From positions 3,067,001-3,131,000 of the forward strand of contig NZ_CP132336.1 in NCBI RefSeq assembly GCF_030758315.1: 64,000 bases of DNA. Direction: 5' to 3'. The stretch's first letter is position 1; each line of letters begins with the position of its first letter. The DNA is from Pararhizobium sp. IMCC3301. GTDB taxonomy: Bacteria; Pseudomonadota; Alphaproteobacteria; Rhizobiales; GCA-2746425. Shown here one piece after another: positions 16,740 to 25,399 of the stretch. A program made the translations under genes and the position numbers. The notes under the pieces are model-generated. The model ran no database searches, was not told the origin of the DNA, and saw only the letters and a list, made by a program, of their open reading frames with translations.

Positions 16740-18385
16740 CGCACCAACTCGGCTTCTTCGCGGAAGAAGTCATCCATCGAACCCAAACCATCATCACCAG
16801 CGATATCGATGACCTCCATTGCAATTGTCCGGTCATTTCCTGATGCGACTGCAGGTCGGGTGAGAAACATCCGTGCAAAACCCGAAGCCGGAATATTGGT
16901 CGCGGAGCCCTGCAATTCGCCTTGCAGCGCATTGCATTCGACGACGGCGGCGACGAGTGTCCGTCGGTCTCTTTGGGGTGTCACTGACGGCGCCTGACAT
17001 TGCGGCGCACCGGTTTCCCCGTTGGGTCCCGCATCATTCACCAGATTGTTGTCAATTTCATAATTGTAGACGTCATAGCGCGACGGCGTCGTTGAGCCGG
17101 GCAAGTTCGGGAAACTTTTCGGAATTGTGACCGGCAGCGCCGGAGGCGTATAACCGGAGACCTCAGGCGGTTCTGAATAATTGCCGTGCGTAATGTCCCA
17201 ATAGGTCTCTATGTCCCAATCGCTGGAGGCCGACATTGTAGCGCCGCCAATATCAACTTCCGCATCTCCTTCCGGAAACGGCAATGCGCCAAAGGTCGTG
17301 CTGTTCTGTTCAGGATCGTAATTGGTGCATTGTGCGCCACTTTTTTTGCCATTGTTGCCGCTGCCTTGCGACTGGCCTTTACGGACATTAACATCCGGTG
17401 CGTAGGCCTGTTCGGACGAGGGAAAACTCTGTCCGTTGGGATAAATGCCGAATCGTGTGTTCAGACCGGTTGTAACCGGGCCGACATTCGCACCCGGCTT
17501 GGTATCGAGGCCTTTCTTGCGGTAGCAGGTGGCGGAACTTGTGGCCAGGGCCTCAGCCAGGGCACTTGCACCATTGCCGAGGGTTCTCAGAAAACCGAAA
17601 TTACCGGGCCCCACCTGGCCGTTTTTGCCATAACTCAGATTGATCTGCCTTCCATACATGTTTCCCTGGGCAAAATTCTTGTTGAAGCTTAAATCATTGC
17701 CTATTGGGTTTCCCTGAAAATTCTCGAACGGATTGCAGATGAAAAGCGGTGTGATGTCGCAGATCACAGCCGAATAGGTGGCGACAGCTTCTGCCGAAAC
17801 GGACAATGTATCATTGCCAAGTCCAGGAAGCGGAAAAATCGTCCGGATTGCACGGGGCGTTGCCACTACGCGCACAAACAGTGCATTGGCGGACTGCTCT
17901 GCGGCAGAACTGCCCTTGACCAGACAATCAGCGGTATTGCCCGGCCCGGCTACGCAAGCACCCGCGCCGATAGCCGTATCATCGGACGCGGGAATGGCAC
18001 CGAGGAAGGAGACCGATACATCGCTTGCACCGTCGCCACTGCTGAAAGTGAGATTGACTTTGGTGCCCATTCCAAGCGCTGTGCCATTGTCGCCGAACCA
18101 GGCCTGATTGCCATTCATGGCGGCAATTGCCGCCTGAGAACGGGCGATGGCATCATCGCCGCCATCCAGTTCACGGGCTCCGGCCAGAGCCATCGCATCA
18201 ACTGCATTCTGAATATCGGTATGAAGGTTTGCGACACGGGAGCCGTCGATGACAAATGCCGACACTGCAAGTACCAGCGGCAAGGCCACCAGCGTCATCG
18301 CAAGCGCATAGCCTTCCTGCTCGCGGGCCAGCCGGGAGAGGGTGCCCGTCGGGCTATGTTTACAGTGCTTGGCTCCTGTTATCAT
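16736..18385 (-). CDS. TadG-like pilus assembly protein
   Basis: 549-residue TadG-type protein. One N-terminal membrane anchor (about 25-47; the pattern GYALAMTLVALPLVLAVSAF is TadE/TadG-like) is followed by DGSRVANLHTDIQNAVDAMALAGARELDG, written here as the typical TadG helix that joins the anchor to the periplasmic body. The large remaining domain is rich in Asn, Gly, Ser and Pro. I see no convincing von Willebrand A MIDAS motif, which some TadG proteins carry. It is the first of three coupled TadE/G-type genes and likely spans the periplasm. Confidence 0.85.
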   Translation of the reverse strand: MITGAKHCKHSPTGTLSRLAREQEGYALAMTLVALPLVLAVSAFVIDGSRVANLHTDIQNAVDAMALAGARELDGGDDAIARSQAAIAAMNGNQAWFGDNGTALGMGTKVNLTFSSGDGASDVSVSFLGAIPASDDTAIGAGACVAGPGNTADCLVKGSSAAEQSANALFVRVVATPRAIRTIFPLPGLGNDTLSVSAEAVATYSAVICDITPLFICNPFENFQGNPIGNDLSFNKNFAQGNMYGRQINLSYGKNGQVGPGNFGFLRTLGNGASALAEALATSSATCYRKKGLDTKPGANVGPVTTGLNTRFGIYPNGQSFPSSEQAYAPDVNVRKGQSQGSGNNGKKSGAQCTNYDPEQNSTTFGALPFPEGDAEVDIGGATMSASSDWDIETYWDITHGNYSEPPEVSGYTPPALPVTIPKSFPNLPGSTTPSRYDVYNYEIDNNLVNDAGPNGETGAPQCQAPSVTPQRDRRTLVAAVVECNALQGELQGSATNIPASGFARMFLTRPAVASGNDRTIAMEVIDIAGDDGLGSMDDFFREEAELVR

Positions 18386-18506
18386 CTCGTATCATTTCCT
18401 GATCCCGCCTCTGTGCTGGCCGGTTTCCCGAGAATACAGGCTGGCCGTGTCGTTATGATTAATTTCCAACAAAGCGCAGCGTTTTTTTTGCGGCGATCAA
18501 ACAGAA

Positions 18507-18803
18507 TTATTGAGACGTGGTTACTGAACCCTCACCAGCTGTGCCGCACGGCACAACATCGGGATCACATGGGATCAGATAGCGCTGTCGCGCCTGTTCG
18601 GTCTTTTCAGCCTCCACATTGATCCGTGTATCATGCGCATTGGCAGGAAACGGTTTGACCGTATGAATACCCATATTGGCCTCATTCGCATTACCGGCAC
18701 CCAGGGTGATGCTGTCGCGATTGTTCATGTAGTCGGCGCACCCAGCCAGAACCAGCAGACTGATGAGCGCCAATCCGGATCTGGCTCTATTTCTTGACGG
18801 CAT
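18507..18803 (-). CDS. Small lipoprotein of the tad cluster (CpaD position)
   Basis: 98-residue lipoprotein: signal peptide with lipobox LAGC at about residues 19-22, then DSITLGAGNANEANMGIHT and VKPFP, a segment conserved in short lipoproteins found after cpaC in alphaproteobacterial tad loci. It occupies the CpaD position but is about half the usual CpaD length. The start at ATG 18803 overlaps the end of cpaC by 17 bases and follows GGGGA. A likely role is as pilotin or partner of the CpaC secretin. Confidence 0.8.
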   Translation of the reverse strand: MPSRNRARSGLALISLLVLAGCADYMNNRDSITLGAGNANEANMGIHTVKPFPANAHDTRINVEAEKTEQARQRYLIPCDPDVVPCGTAGEGSVTTSQ

Positions 18804-20277
18804 AGGAATCCCCGAATTCAAGGTCAAGACGGTGGCCATACGGGCCGATAACGCCTTCGCCGGATTTGAAACGCCGGAGCATATCCTTGTCGACTTCCAT
18901 CAGACCGAGCAGAAACATTTCCGGATCGTTGGACGGACGCGTCTGGTCGAGCGGCGAATAAAGTTGCTCATCGGGAGAAGAGGGCCGCACCAGACGCGGT
19001 GTCACTACGATGACAAGGTCGGTTTCCTGTTTCTGGTAACTTGTGGAGCGGAACAGGGCACCAAGGATCGGGAGGTTTCCAAGCCAGGGGAGTTGTTCGA
19101 TTTCCCGCTCATTGACGACCTGCAGCAGACCGGCCATGGCAAAACTCTGGCCGCTGCGCAATTCCATCACTGCTTCGGCCTTGCGAGAGGTGAAAGCGGG
19201 GAACCCGTTGACCTGCAAGGTCCGGTCCAACTCGCTGACTTCTGTCATCACGCGGATGTTGATCTTTGAATCTTCCAGCACCGTAGGGATAAACTGAAGC
19301 ACAACGCCATAGGGCCGGTAGGTGTAGGAAACCCCGCCGTCGCTGGAGCCTGAGGGAACCGGAACCTCGCCACCTGCATGAAATCTGGCGGGTTCTCCGC
19401 TGATTGTGGTGATGTTAGGCTGTGCCAGACGCCGGGCGAGGCCTTTCTGCTCCAGCGCATCGATGATCACATCGATACGAACCCCGGCGCTCTCCAGCAC
19501 ATTGGCTACCAGGGTGCCGAACGGGGTATTTCCCGAGAGCAGTCGGTTTGAGCCTGCCGTCGCATTTTCAAGATAGGTTGCCACACCGCCGGACCCGTCA
19601 GCATTGACTGACACCCCGCCTCCTGAACCGAACACCGAATTTTTGGTGCTGCCACGGACCTTGATCCCAAGATCACGGCCGACGGAGCGTTTTGCTTCCA
19701 GCACACGCACTTCCAGAGATACCTGCTGGACGTCTGATATGCTCAAAGCATTGATGATTGGTTTTTCGGAGAACTGTTGTGCAGCTTTCAGCGCGCGCGA
19801 CTGATCAGCACCATTGGCGACGATCCCGGAAAGTTGAATCCGGTCGCCCTGGTTGGTGACACTGATATCGGCATAGGGCACGACAGCTCTGACAGCTCTG
19901 CGGATATCGTCGGAACTGCGTTCTACTCTGACATCCACCACACCCATGAGGTTTTTGTTGTCATCATAGATCGAAACGTTGGTGAACCCGGTGTTTATGC
20001 CCTGAATATAGAAAGAGAAATTCGACAGGGGAATAGCGTCGGCAACAGCGGGGTTGCCGATCACCAGATCTGAAAAGCTTCTGTTTGTGATAACGGTGGT
20101 GGAAGTGCCCGGACGAATGGTGGCGTGTGTGGGCGTGCCATTATTCAGGGTAATACGCATTTCCTGCGCCGCCGAGGGGGTGGGCAGTCCTGCACTGACC
20201 AACGCCAGACCCAGCGTAAAAGCCAAAAAGCTTCTGCGAAGGCTGCCCACATTCAGCTTTTTGTCCAACAACGGCAT
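18787..20277 (-). CDS. cpaC: CpaC/RcpA, Flp pilus outer-membrane secretin
   Basis: 496-residue secretin forming the outer-membrane channel for the Flp pilus. It has a signal peptide (to about residue 37), an N-terminal BON/pilus-secretin domain (RPGTSTTVITNRSFSDLVIG), a second N domain around 120-200, and the C-terminal secretin domain with VPVPSG and the signature QSFAMAGLLQ...LPWLGNLPILGALFRS. The tail YAVKK overlaps the next lipoprotein gene. It lies 63 bases after cpaB in the same direction. Confidence 0.94.
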   Translation of the reverse strand: MPLLDKKLNVGSLRRSFLAFTLGLALVSAGLPTPSAAQEMRITLNNGTPTHATIRPGTSTTVITNRSFSDLVIGNPAVADAIPLSNFSFYIQGINTGFTNVSIYDDNKNLMGVVDVRVERSSDDIRRAVRAVVPYADISVTNQGDRIQLSGIVANGADQSRALKAAQQFSEKPIINALSISDVQQVSLEVRVLEAKRSVGRDLGIKVRGSTKNSVFGSGGGVSVNADGSGGVATYLENATAGSNRLLSGNTPFGTLVANVLESAGVRIDVIIDALEQKGLARRLAQPNITTISGEPARFHAGGEVPVPSGSSDGGVSYTYRPYGVVLQFIPTVLEDSKINIRVMTEVSELDRTLQVNGFPAFTSRKAEAVMELRSGQSFAMAGLLQVVNEREIEQLPWLGNLPILGALFRSTSYQKQETDLVIVVTPRLVRPSSPDEQLYSPLDQTRPSNDPEMFLLGLMEVDKDMLRRFKSGEGVIGPYGHRLDLEFGDSYAVKK

Positions 20278-20340
20278 TTGTTTAACAGCTCCGAATCCCT
20301 TTACGTCCTGTTAAACAAATCGCACTTTATTGGTTAATAA

Positions 20341-21216
20341 TCACTTAACCTCGTTGATGACGTTATATTCAGTTCGCTCCGCATCGCGGTAAACCACCAC
20401 CTTCGCCATAGGTGCGCGTTTCCTGACCGGCTTTGCTTGTATTGTCTGGGTCGCAATCAATTCTTTGCTGGCCTCGCCGCTCAGATCGCCGATATTCACC
20501 TGCGTAACGGTTTCAACGGCTGACGAGGCCACATTGCGAAGTGCCAGAGACAGTGTGCCGATGGATTGCGCCAGGGTGAGCTTCTGCGCTTCAGGCGTGG
20601 AGACTTCAAAAGTGACTGTCTTTACAACAGCGGGGTTATCCGCCCGGTCATCTGCCAGTTGATCAATTGCAAGCACCTTGACGCCCTGCATCAGAACATC
20701 AGTGAATGCTTTTCCGTCGGCTGAGGACGCATTGTCAAAATTGCGTGTCAGCATGATATCCACCCGATCGCCGGGAAGGACAAATCCGGCAACACCGAAC
20801 ACATCATTGACACGGATTGAAACGGCTTTCATGCCCTGAGACAAGACTGCCGACAAGGTAGCTCTCTGTCCGGGACCGGTGATCTTGCTGCTGAGCAATG
20901 GCTCGCCGGTTTCAACGGATGACATGACGTAGCGCGGCTCTCCGGTTTCACCGATGACATCGGCGATTGTGCGGAACGCGCCAGTGGGAACCACTTCGGA
21001 AGGCCAGTCGATCAGACGAAGGCCACCGGGTTCAATAATCTTGCCAAATCGCAGCGGCTGGGCCGCCACGACAATGGTATTTTTGGGAACGACATCAATC
21101 TCTTTTACCGCCAGTAAAGCGGCCTGCTGGCTGCGCAAATAGGATTGCACACCAACAACTGCGACAATTGCCAGAACAAAGGCAATCAGCAGGCTTACCA
21201 ATGAAGATCTGTTCAT
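20341..21216 (-). CDS. cpaB: CpaB/RcpC, Flp pilus assembly protein
   Basis: 291-residue CpaB: an N-terminal membrane segment (about 5-25), a SAF domain (VVAAQPLRFGKIIEPGGLRL), and the RcpC/CpaB domain with SIRVNDVFGVAGFVLPGDRVD. It is thought to bind peptidoglycan and to help place the secretin. The start was set at ATG 21216, preceded by GAAGGAC. An upstream in-frame ATG at 21246 lacks a ribosome site. It is followed by cpaC after 63 bases. Confidence 0.93.
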   Translation of the reverse strand: MNRSSLVSLLIAFVLAIVAVVGVQSYLRSQQAALLAVKEIDVVPKNTIVVAAQPLRFGKIIEPGGLRLIDWPSEVVPTGAFRTIADVIGETGEPRYVMSSVETGEPLLSSKITGPGQRATLSAVLSQGMKAVSIRVNDVFGVAGFVLPGDRVDIMLTRNFDNASSADGKAFTDVLMQGVKVLAIDQLADDRADNPAVVKTVTFEVSTPEAQKLTLAQSIGTLSLALRNVASSAVETVTQVNIGDLSGEASKELIATQTIQAKPVRKRAPMAKVVVYRDAERTEYNVINEVK

Positions 21217-21333
21217 AATGTCCTTCCATTTGGCGGCCGGTCGCAACCGGCTGCCTTATCTGGTGAAAATTCGCGACGATGCTGTCGTAATGACGATGGC
21301 GTCGTCGCGAATGTATTTATCAGTGACCGATCT

Positions 21334-21591
21334 CTAGCCTGTGCCGCCTGTGCCGCCTGTGCCGCCTGTGCCGCCAGTATCGCCGCCGGTGTCACCGCCG
21401 CCGCCAGGTCCTGGCAGACCACCCCAGAAAGTTGACCATGAACTCCAGGCACCATCCAGACTTTCACCTGCAAGCCCGACCGTTGCAATCACGCCGCCAA
21501 CCAGCAGACCCAGCAGGATCAGATATTCGGTCAGAGCGACGCCGTCTTCTTCGGCTGCGAAAACGCGGAAATTTTTCAGAATACTTTTCAT
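21334..21591 (-). CDS. Flp/Fap-type pilin with Gly-Thr-rich tail
   Basis: 85-residue prepilin: a charged leader, DGVALTEYLILLGLLVGGVI with the glutamate needed for processing and assembly, then a short WSSWSTFWGG segment. The C-terminus is unusual: GGDT and GGT repeats run to the last residue. Flp pilins are normally 55-70 residues without such a tail. It is separated from cpaB by 117 bases and has its own upstream region, as expected for a highly expressed pilin. The prepilin peptidase gene is divergent. Confidence 0.85.
   Translation of the reverse strand: MKSILKNFRVFAAEEDGVALTEYLILLGLLVGGVIATVGLAGESLDGAWSSWSTFWGGLPGPGGGGDTGGDTGGTGGTGGTGGTG
21341..21399. repeat. Short tandem repeat encoding the pilin tail
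   Basis: On the plus strand the unit GCCGCCTGT(G/A) recurs several times, then gives way to related GCCGCC units. It encodes the Gly-Thr tail of the pilin. Such low-complexity DNA can change in copy number. Confidence 0.6.
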
Positions 21592-21898
21592 GTTACACCT
21601 TTATATACATTGCACCCAAACATCAGGGCGGTTGGTTGTGCCGAAACTGTTCTGAGGCTTTCCTGCCATGTGGCTCTGCGACATCAAAGACGTCGAAAAG
21701 CCGGAACCGGAATGCCTTTTTGCAGCTCGAACTCCTTCGACAAAACCCACCATAACTGGACCCTAACAACCGGATATTTCCAAAGACATAAGATTTTGGA
21801 TATGCCATTTTGGAAGGATGAAAATGTCCATTGGCGTAACAATAGCCACACAGAAGTATAATAGTTATGTTGCACATATTTAAAATTTTACACATCTC
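21592..21898. other. Divergent promoter region, pilin and cpaA
   Basis: A 307-base region between the start codons of the pilin (minus) and cpaA (plus). It becomes strongly AT-rich near 21790-21895. No gene is recognised. It should hold the promoters for both genes. Confidence 0.5.
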
Positions 21899-22405
21899 AT
21901 GATGAGCGTTCTGGCAGCCCTTTTTCTGGCAGCAGCGGGCCTGTGTTTCATCTATGCAGCGGTGACGGATTTCGTCTCCTGGAAGATCCATAATCACACC
22001 GTCATAGGGCTGATTGTCCTGTTCGTGCTGTATGCTTTAACAGCCGCCAGTGGCCCCGGTGCGATGCTGCTTCCTGTCTCGTGGCCAGGCGCTCTGGGGG
22101 CCGGCGCACTGCTGTTTCTGACAGGGTTTTTATTGTGGCAATTCAAGCTCTTAGGTGCGGGAGACGCTAAGCTGATGTTTCCGGTAGGCCTGTTTATCGG
22201 CTGGAACAACCTGATGGCCTATGCGATATTTCTTATCGGATTTGCTCTGCTGGCGACGCTGTTGCTGCGTCTGCCTCTGCCTTACGGCCTCGGCAACACA
22301 TGGCCGGGCATGCGTCTTGATGAAATCAGAAAAACCGGGAAAGTGCCCTATGGCGTCATAATGGTAATGGCATTATTTGCGTTACTGTCTGTTAACTACA
22401 AATAA
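21899..22405 (+). CDS. cpaA: CpaA/TadV, prepilin peptidase
   Basis: 168-residue type IV prepilin peptidase of the short TadV/CpaA type, which cleaves the leaders of the Flp pilin and TadE/F pseudopilins at the membrane. The two catalytic aspartates are in AVTDFVSWKIHN (about 22-33) and LGAGDAKLMFPVG (about 85-97), both conserved. Five to six hydrophobic segments fit the family. Two ATGs are adjacent (21899, 21902). It is the only tad gene on the plus strand apart from the ATPase at 23221. Confidence 0.93.
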   Translation: MMSVLAALFLAAAGLCFIYAAVTDFVSWKIHNHTVIGLIVLFVLYALTAASGPGAMLLPVSWPGALGAGALLFLTGFLLWQFKLLGAGDAKLMFPVGLFIGWNNLMAYAIFLIGFALLATLLLRLPLPYGLGNTWPGMRLDEIRKTGKVPYGVIMVMALFALLSVNYK

Positions 22406-22503
22406 CAATTGTCTGGCTTGCCGCCCAAAAAAACTTTGTGGAGGCGGTTCAGACCGCTTCAAGGTCTCGATCAACCCGTGAAGCAGTCAGAATCTGTGCC
22501 GCA

Positions 22504-23019
22504 TCACCCGCGCTGGATTGTCGTTGTGCTGCCGCGCAACAGTTCCAGATTGTTGGCGGTGGTTTCATTCGCCGGATCGATTTCGTAGGCCCGCAGGAAA
22601 TAGCGCCGCGCCTGGACGAGGTTCCCGCGAAGCAGATAGGAATATCCGACATTGTTGAGATATGCGGGGCGATCCGGTATCATCGAGGATAGCCGTTTAT
22701 AGGCCAGGTCTGCATTGTCAAACCGCGCCAGATGATCGGCTGACGCTGCGTAGCCGAGCCACGCCATCGGATCATTGGGATAGACCGTTGCCGCTTTCTT
22801 GAACAGGGAATAGGATTTTCCGAAATTACGTTCGCGGAATTGCACCTTGCCCTCTTTGATCAACTGATCGGTCGCGTAGTAGGAGACATAAGCGAGATCA
22901 TCGACAGATTCTGCGCTGTCGCCGAATGAGGAGAGCTGCCGGCTCACCGATGCGCAGCCACTGAGCAGGCTGACGATTGAAACAGTAATGAGAAGTTTTG
23001 CGACCATGACTTGTACCAT
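22504..23019 (-). CDS. TadD-like tetratricopeptide lipoprotein
   Basis: 171-residue lipoprotein (lipobox LLSGC near residue 22, or 18 from the alternative ATG 23007) with tetratricopeptide repeats over about 60-165 (FGKSYSLFKKAATVYPNDPM; PAYLNNVGYSYLLRGNLVQA). TadD proteins of this kind act as outer-membrane pilotins in Tad systems. It converges on cpaA and diverges from the winged-helix ATPase. It is probably a functional part of the cluster though separately transcribed. Confidence 0.82.
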   Translation of the reverse strand: MVQVMVAKLLITVSIVSLLSGCASVSRQLSSFGDSAESVDDLAYVSYYATDQLIKEGKVQFRERNFGKSYSLFKKAATVYPNDPMAWLGYAASADHLARFDNADLAYKRLSSMIPDRPAYLNNVGYSYLLRGNLVQARRYFLRAYEIDPANETTANNLELLRGSTTTIQRG

Positions 23020-23131
23020 TTTCTAAGACGCGTTCCATACGGGAACGGGTGGGAAAATCCCACGGGTCTACAGATTGCGAGGGTACAAGATACAAGATTC
23101 ACCTCTTACGCATTCATCATGGACCGAAGTC

Positions 23132-23170
23132 CTTAACACTCCCTAAATCGAAAGCTTAGGGAGTGTTAAG
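23132..23170. promoter_or_regulatory. Perfect 15-bp inverted repeat in a divergent promoter region
   Basis: CTTAACACTCCCTAA (23132-23146) and its exact reverse complement (23156-23170), with a 9-base spacer, lie between the divergent starts of the TPR lipoprotein (23019) and the ATPase (23221). No T-run follows on the plus strand. Since neither gene ends here, an operator or a leader hairpin is more likely than a terminator. Confidence 0.55.
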
Positions 23171-23220
23171 ATTTATGGCGTTACAACCTCGACGCGACAA
23201 AATCTTGCAAGGGGAATATA

Positions 23221-24486
23221 ATGGCCATCACTGAACCGCCAGTGCCATCGACGGTTGAAGACACCGGAGTCAGTCGCGATCTGCTGATGAAACTTGTGGC
23301 GAAGACCCTCCAGGTTCACGGCACTCTGGCACCCTCGCAGATCGCCCGCGAAATGCGCCTTCCCACCGGCATCGTGCTGTCGCTTCTGAAAGATTTGCAG
23401 CGCCTTCAATTTGTCGAATCCAAGGGACTGGCCGGTCACGACATGCGTTCGGAGGTCAGATATTCACTTGGCGGCGATGGCATTCATTTTGCGGCACGGG
23501 CCAATGCCCAGTCACAATATGTCGGCCCGGCACCGGTCAGCCTCGAAGCTTGGATTGCGCAGATCCGTCAGCAGACGATTGCCGATGATCATGTCACACG
23601 GGATGCTTTGAAAAAGCAATTGTCCCACCTCATCCTGCCGGATGATATCGTCACGCTGCTCGGCCCTGCAGTCAATTCCGCCAAATCCGTTCTGCTTTAC
23701 GGCAAGCCGGGCAATGGCAAGACCAGTATTGCCGAAGCCATTGGAAATTCTTTCAGTGACCGGATTTTCATTCCGCATTGTTTTGAGGTCGGTGGCCAGA
23801 TTATCAATCTGTTTGACCCGACCTTGCACACACCGGATGAAGAAGAAGAGTCAAGACTGGTTTCGAAACCGACATTTGACCAGCGCTGGCGCCGGTGCAA
23901 ACGGCCCTTTGTGCTGACCGGGGGTGAACTGACCCTCGACATGCTGGATCTGTCATATAATGCGGTATCGCGCTTCTACGAGGCTCCCATTCATCTGAAA
24001 GCCATTGGCGGCGTGTTTGTCATCGACGATTTCGGCCGGCAGCGCACGGATCCCCAGGCGGTGCTGAACCGCTGGATTGTTCCGCTGGAACGGCGCTATG
24101 ATTTTCTGACCCTTCATACCGGCAAGAAGTTTTCAGTGCCGTTCGACCAGTTGGCAATTTTTTCGACCAACATACCACCGGACGAACTGGCCGATCCGGG
24201 GGCCCTGAGGCGGTTATACTACAAAATCCAGATTCCGACCCCGTCAGAAGATGATTTCCGGGTCATTTTCCGCGATGTCGCCGCCGCCGCCGAAGTGCCG
24301 TTTGACAGTGATATATTTGAAGCGTTTTTTGACCGCCATTATGCCAATGGAAAAGCCATTCCTGCCGGTCACCATCCCAAATACATCGTCGATTTCATCA
24401 AATCCGTATGCCGCTTCAAAGAGGAAGACCTGCATATGAGCGCTGAACTGCTTGATGGCGGATGGAGCAATCTGACAGTCAGCTGA
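23221..24486 (+). CDS. AAA-type ATPase with N-terminal winged-helix domain
   Basis: 421-residue protein. Residues 15-85 look like a winged-helix DNA-binding domain (GTLAPSQIAREMRLPTGIVL). The rest is an AAA ATPase: Walker A YGKPGNGKTS (160-169), Walker B FVIDDFG, sensor 1 IFSTNIPPDE, and a C-terminal lid. It starts after AGGGGAATATA at ATG 23221, divergent from the TPR lipoprotein gene across a perfect inverted repeat. Homologues of this kind are often seen near alphaproteobacterial tad loci, but its role is unknown to me. A link to tad regulation is inference. Confidence 0.8.
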   Translation: MAITEPPVPSTVEDTGVSRDLLMKLVAKTLQVHGTLAPSQIAREMRLPTGIVLSLLKDLQRLQFVESKGLAGHDMRSEVRYSLGGDGIHFAARANAQSQYVGPAPVSLEAWIAQIRQQTIADDHVTRDALKKQLSHLILPDDIVTLLGPAVNSAKSVLLYGKPGNGKTSIAEAIGNSFSDRIFIPHCFEVGGQIINLFDPTLHTPDEEEESRLVSKPTFDQRWRRCKRPFVLTGGELTLDMLDLSYNAVSRFYEAPIHLKAIGGVFVIDDFGRQRTDPQAVLNRWIVPLERRYDFLTLHTGKKFSVPFDQLAIFSTNIPPDELADPGALRRLYYKIQIPTPSEDDFRVIFRDVAAAAEVPFDSDIFEAFFDRHYANGKAIPAGHHPKYIVDFIKSVCRFKEEDLHMSAELLDGGWSNLTVS

Positions 24487-24579
24487 GCATTGGCTGTGAT
24501 GTCCAGATCGTTTCATGGAGCAATGTATTCATGCAACGATCTGAACAGGTTCCATCTGCAACAGGATGGCCGCCCTGGC

Positions 24580-24598
24580 AAACCCTTTAACGGGTTTT
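24580..24598. terminator. Weak bidirectional terminator
   Basis: AAACCC/GGGTTT arms around TTTAAC, followed by a fourth T, lie between the convergent ATPase and SDR genes. The stem is short. Confidence 0.35.
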
Positions 24599-24602
24599 CA
24601 CT

Positions 24603-25349
24603 CTATCCGGTGATGCGCATCGACATGCCGCCATCAACGGTCATCAGTTCCCCGGTAATGAAGGGGTTGCACATCAGTTCAAGCGCTGCGGTTGCGACGT
24701 CTTCGATTGTGCCCTCGCGCCGAAGCGGAATTCGGTTTTGCAAATTGTGGGCCTTGGCGGTGTCGGTCATGGCATCGTGAAAGCGGGTGCGAATGATCCC
24801 CGGAGCGATGACGTTGACGCGGATGTCTTCATGCGCATGGTCAAAGGCCAGGGCTCTGGCCATCGGCAGCAGCGCGCCCTTGACCGTCTGGTAGGCCACC
24901 GTACCGGGGCAGCCGCGCAGACCGGCAACCGAGGACACCAGCAGAACGGCACCGCCTTGTTTCGCCAGAAAGGGATGCGCCTGCCGGAACAGGTGAAACA
25001 CCGCATGGACGTGGATGGCGAAGGCCTGCATCCAGCTTTCGGTGGACAGATCAAGAGCCGTGCCAGGTGCCGGACCGCCAGCGGCGTGGACCAGCATGTC
25101 AATGCGGTTGAAGCGCGACGCAGCGCGCCCGACCAGATCGGCGGCCTGCTCGGGTACCGAGACATCCGCCAGTTCTATCGCAACCCGGCCAGCGCCGTAT
25201 TCCTCGACCAGCGCATCAGCGTCTGCTGTGTTTTCCCGGCCGTTGAGCACAACCTTGCCGCCGCGCGCGAGTACGGCGCGGGCGATGCCGAGGCCGATGC
25301 CGCGGGTGCCTCCGGTGATGAGGGCGGATTTGCCGTCGATGTCATACAT
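24603..25349 (-). CDS. SDR-family oxidoreductase
   Basis: 248-residue short-chain dehydrogenase. The cofactor motif TGGTRGIGLGI is at about 11-21, and the catalytic Ser and YQTVK (YxxxK) follow SSVAGLRG. The C-terminus ends GELMTVDGGMSM as in the family. The start was set at ATG 25349 with AGGAC upstream. An apparent longer frame runs back into dctM and lacks homology. It is the last gene of the TRAP transporter operon, so it probably acts on the imported substrate, perhaps a hydroxy or sugar acid (inference). Confidence 0.88.
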   Translation of the reverse strand: MYDIDGKSALITGGTRGIGLGIARAVLARGGKVVLNGRENTADADALVEEYGAGRVAIELADVSVPEQAADLVGRAASRFNRIDMLVHAAGGPAPGTALDLSTESWMQAFAIHVHAVFHLFRQAHPFLAKQGGAVLLVSSVAGLRGCPGTVAYQTVKGALLPMARALAFDHAHEDIRVNVIAPGIIRTRFHDAMTDTAKAHNLQNRIPLRREGTIEDVATAALELMCNPFITGELMTVDGGMSMRITG

Positions 25350-25399
25350 GAAAATTGTCCTGCTTTTGCCGGCACCATGCCGGGGTTGAAAATCCGCTG

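Noticed and set aside
21341-21655. Plus-strand proline-rich protein (PPVPPV)
   Set aside because: It is the antisense reading of the pilin's Gly-Thr repeat. The pilin has clear family features.
23132-23170. Intrinsic terminator
   Set aside because: The stem is perfect, but there is no T-run and no gene ends there. It lies between divergent starts, so an operator is more likely.
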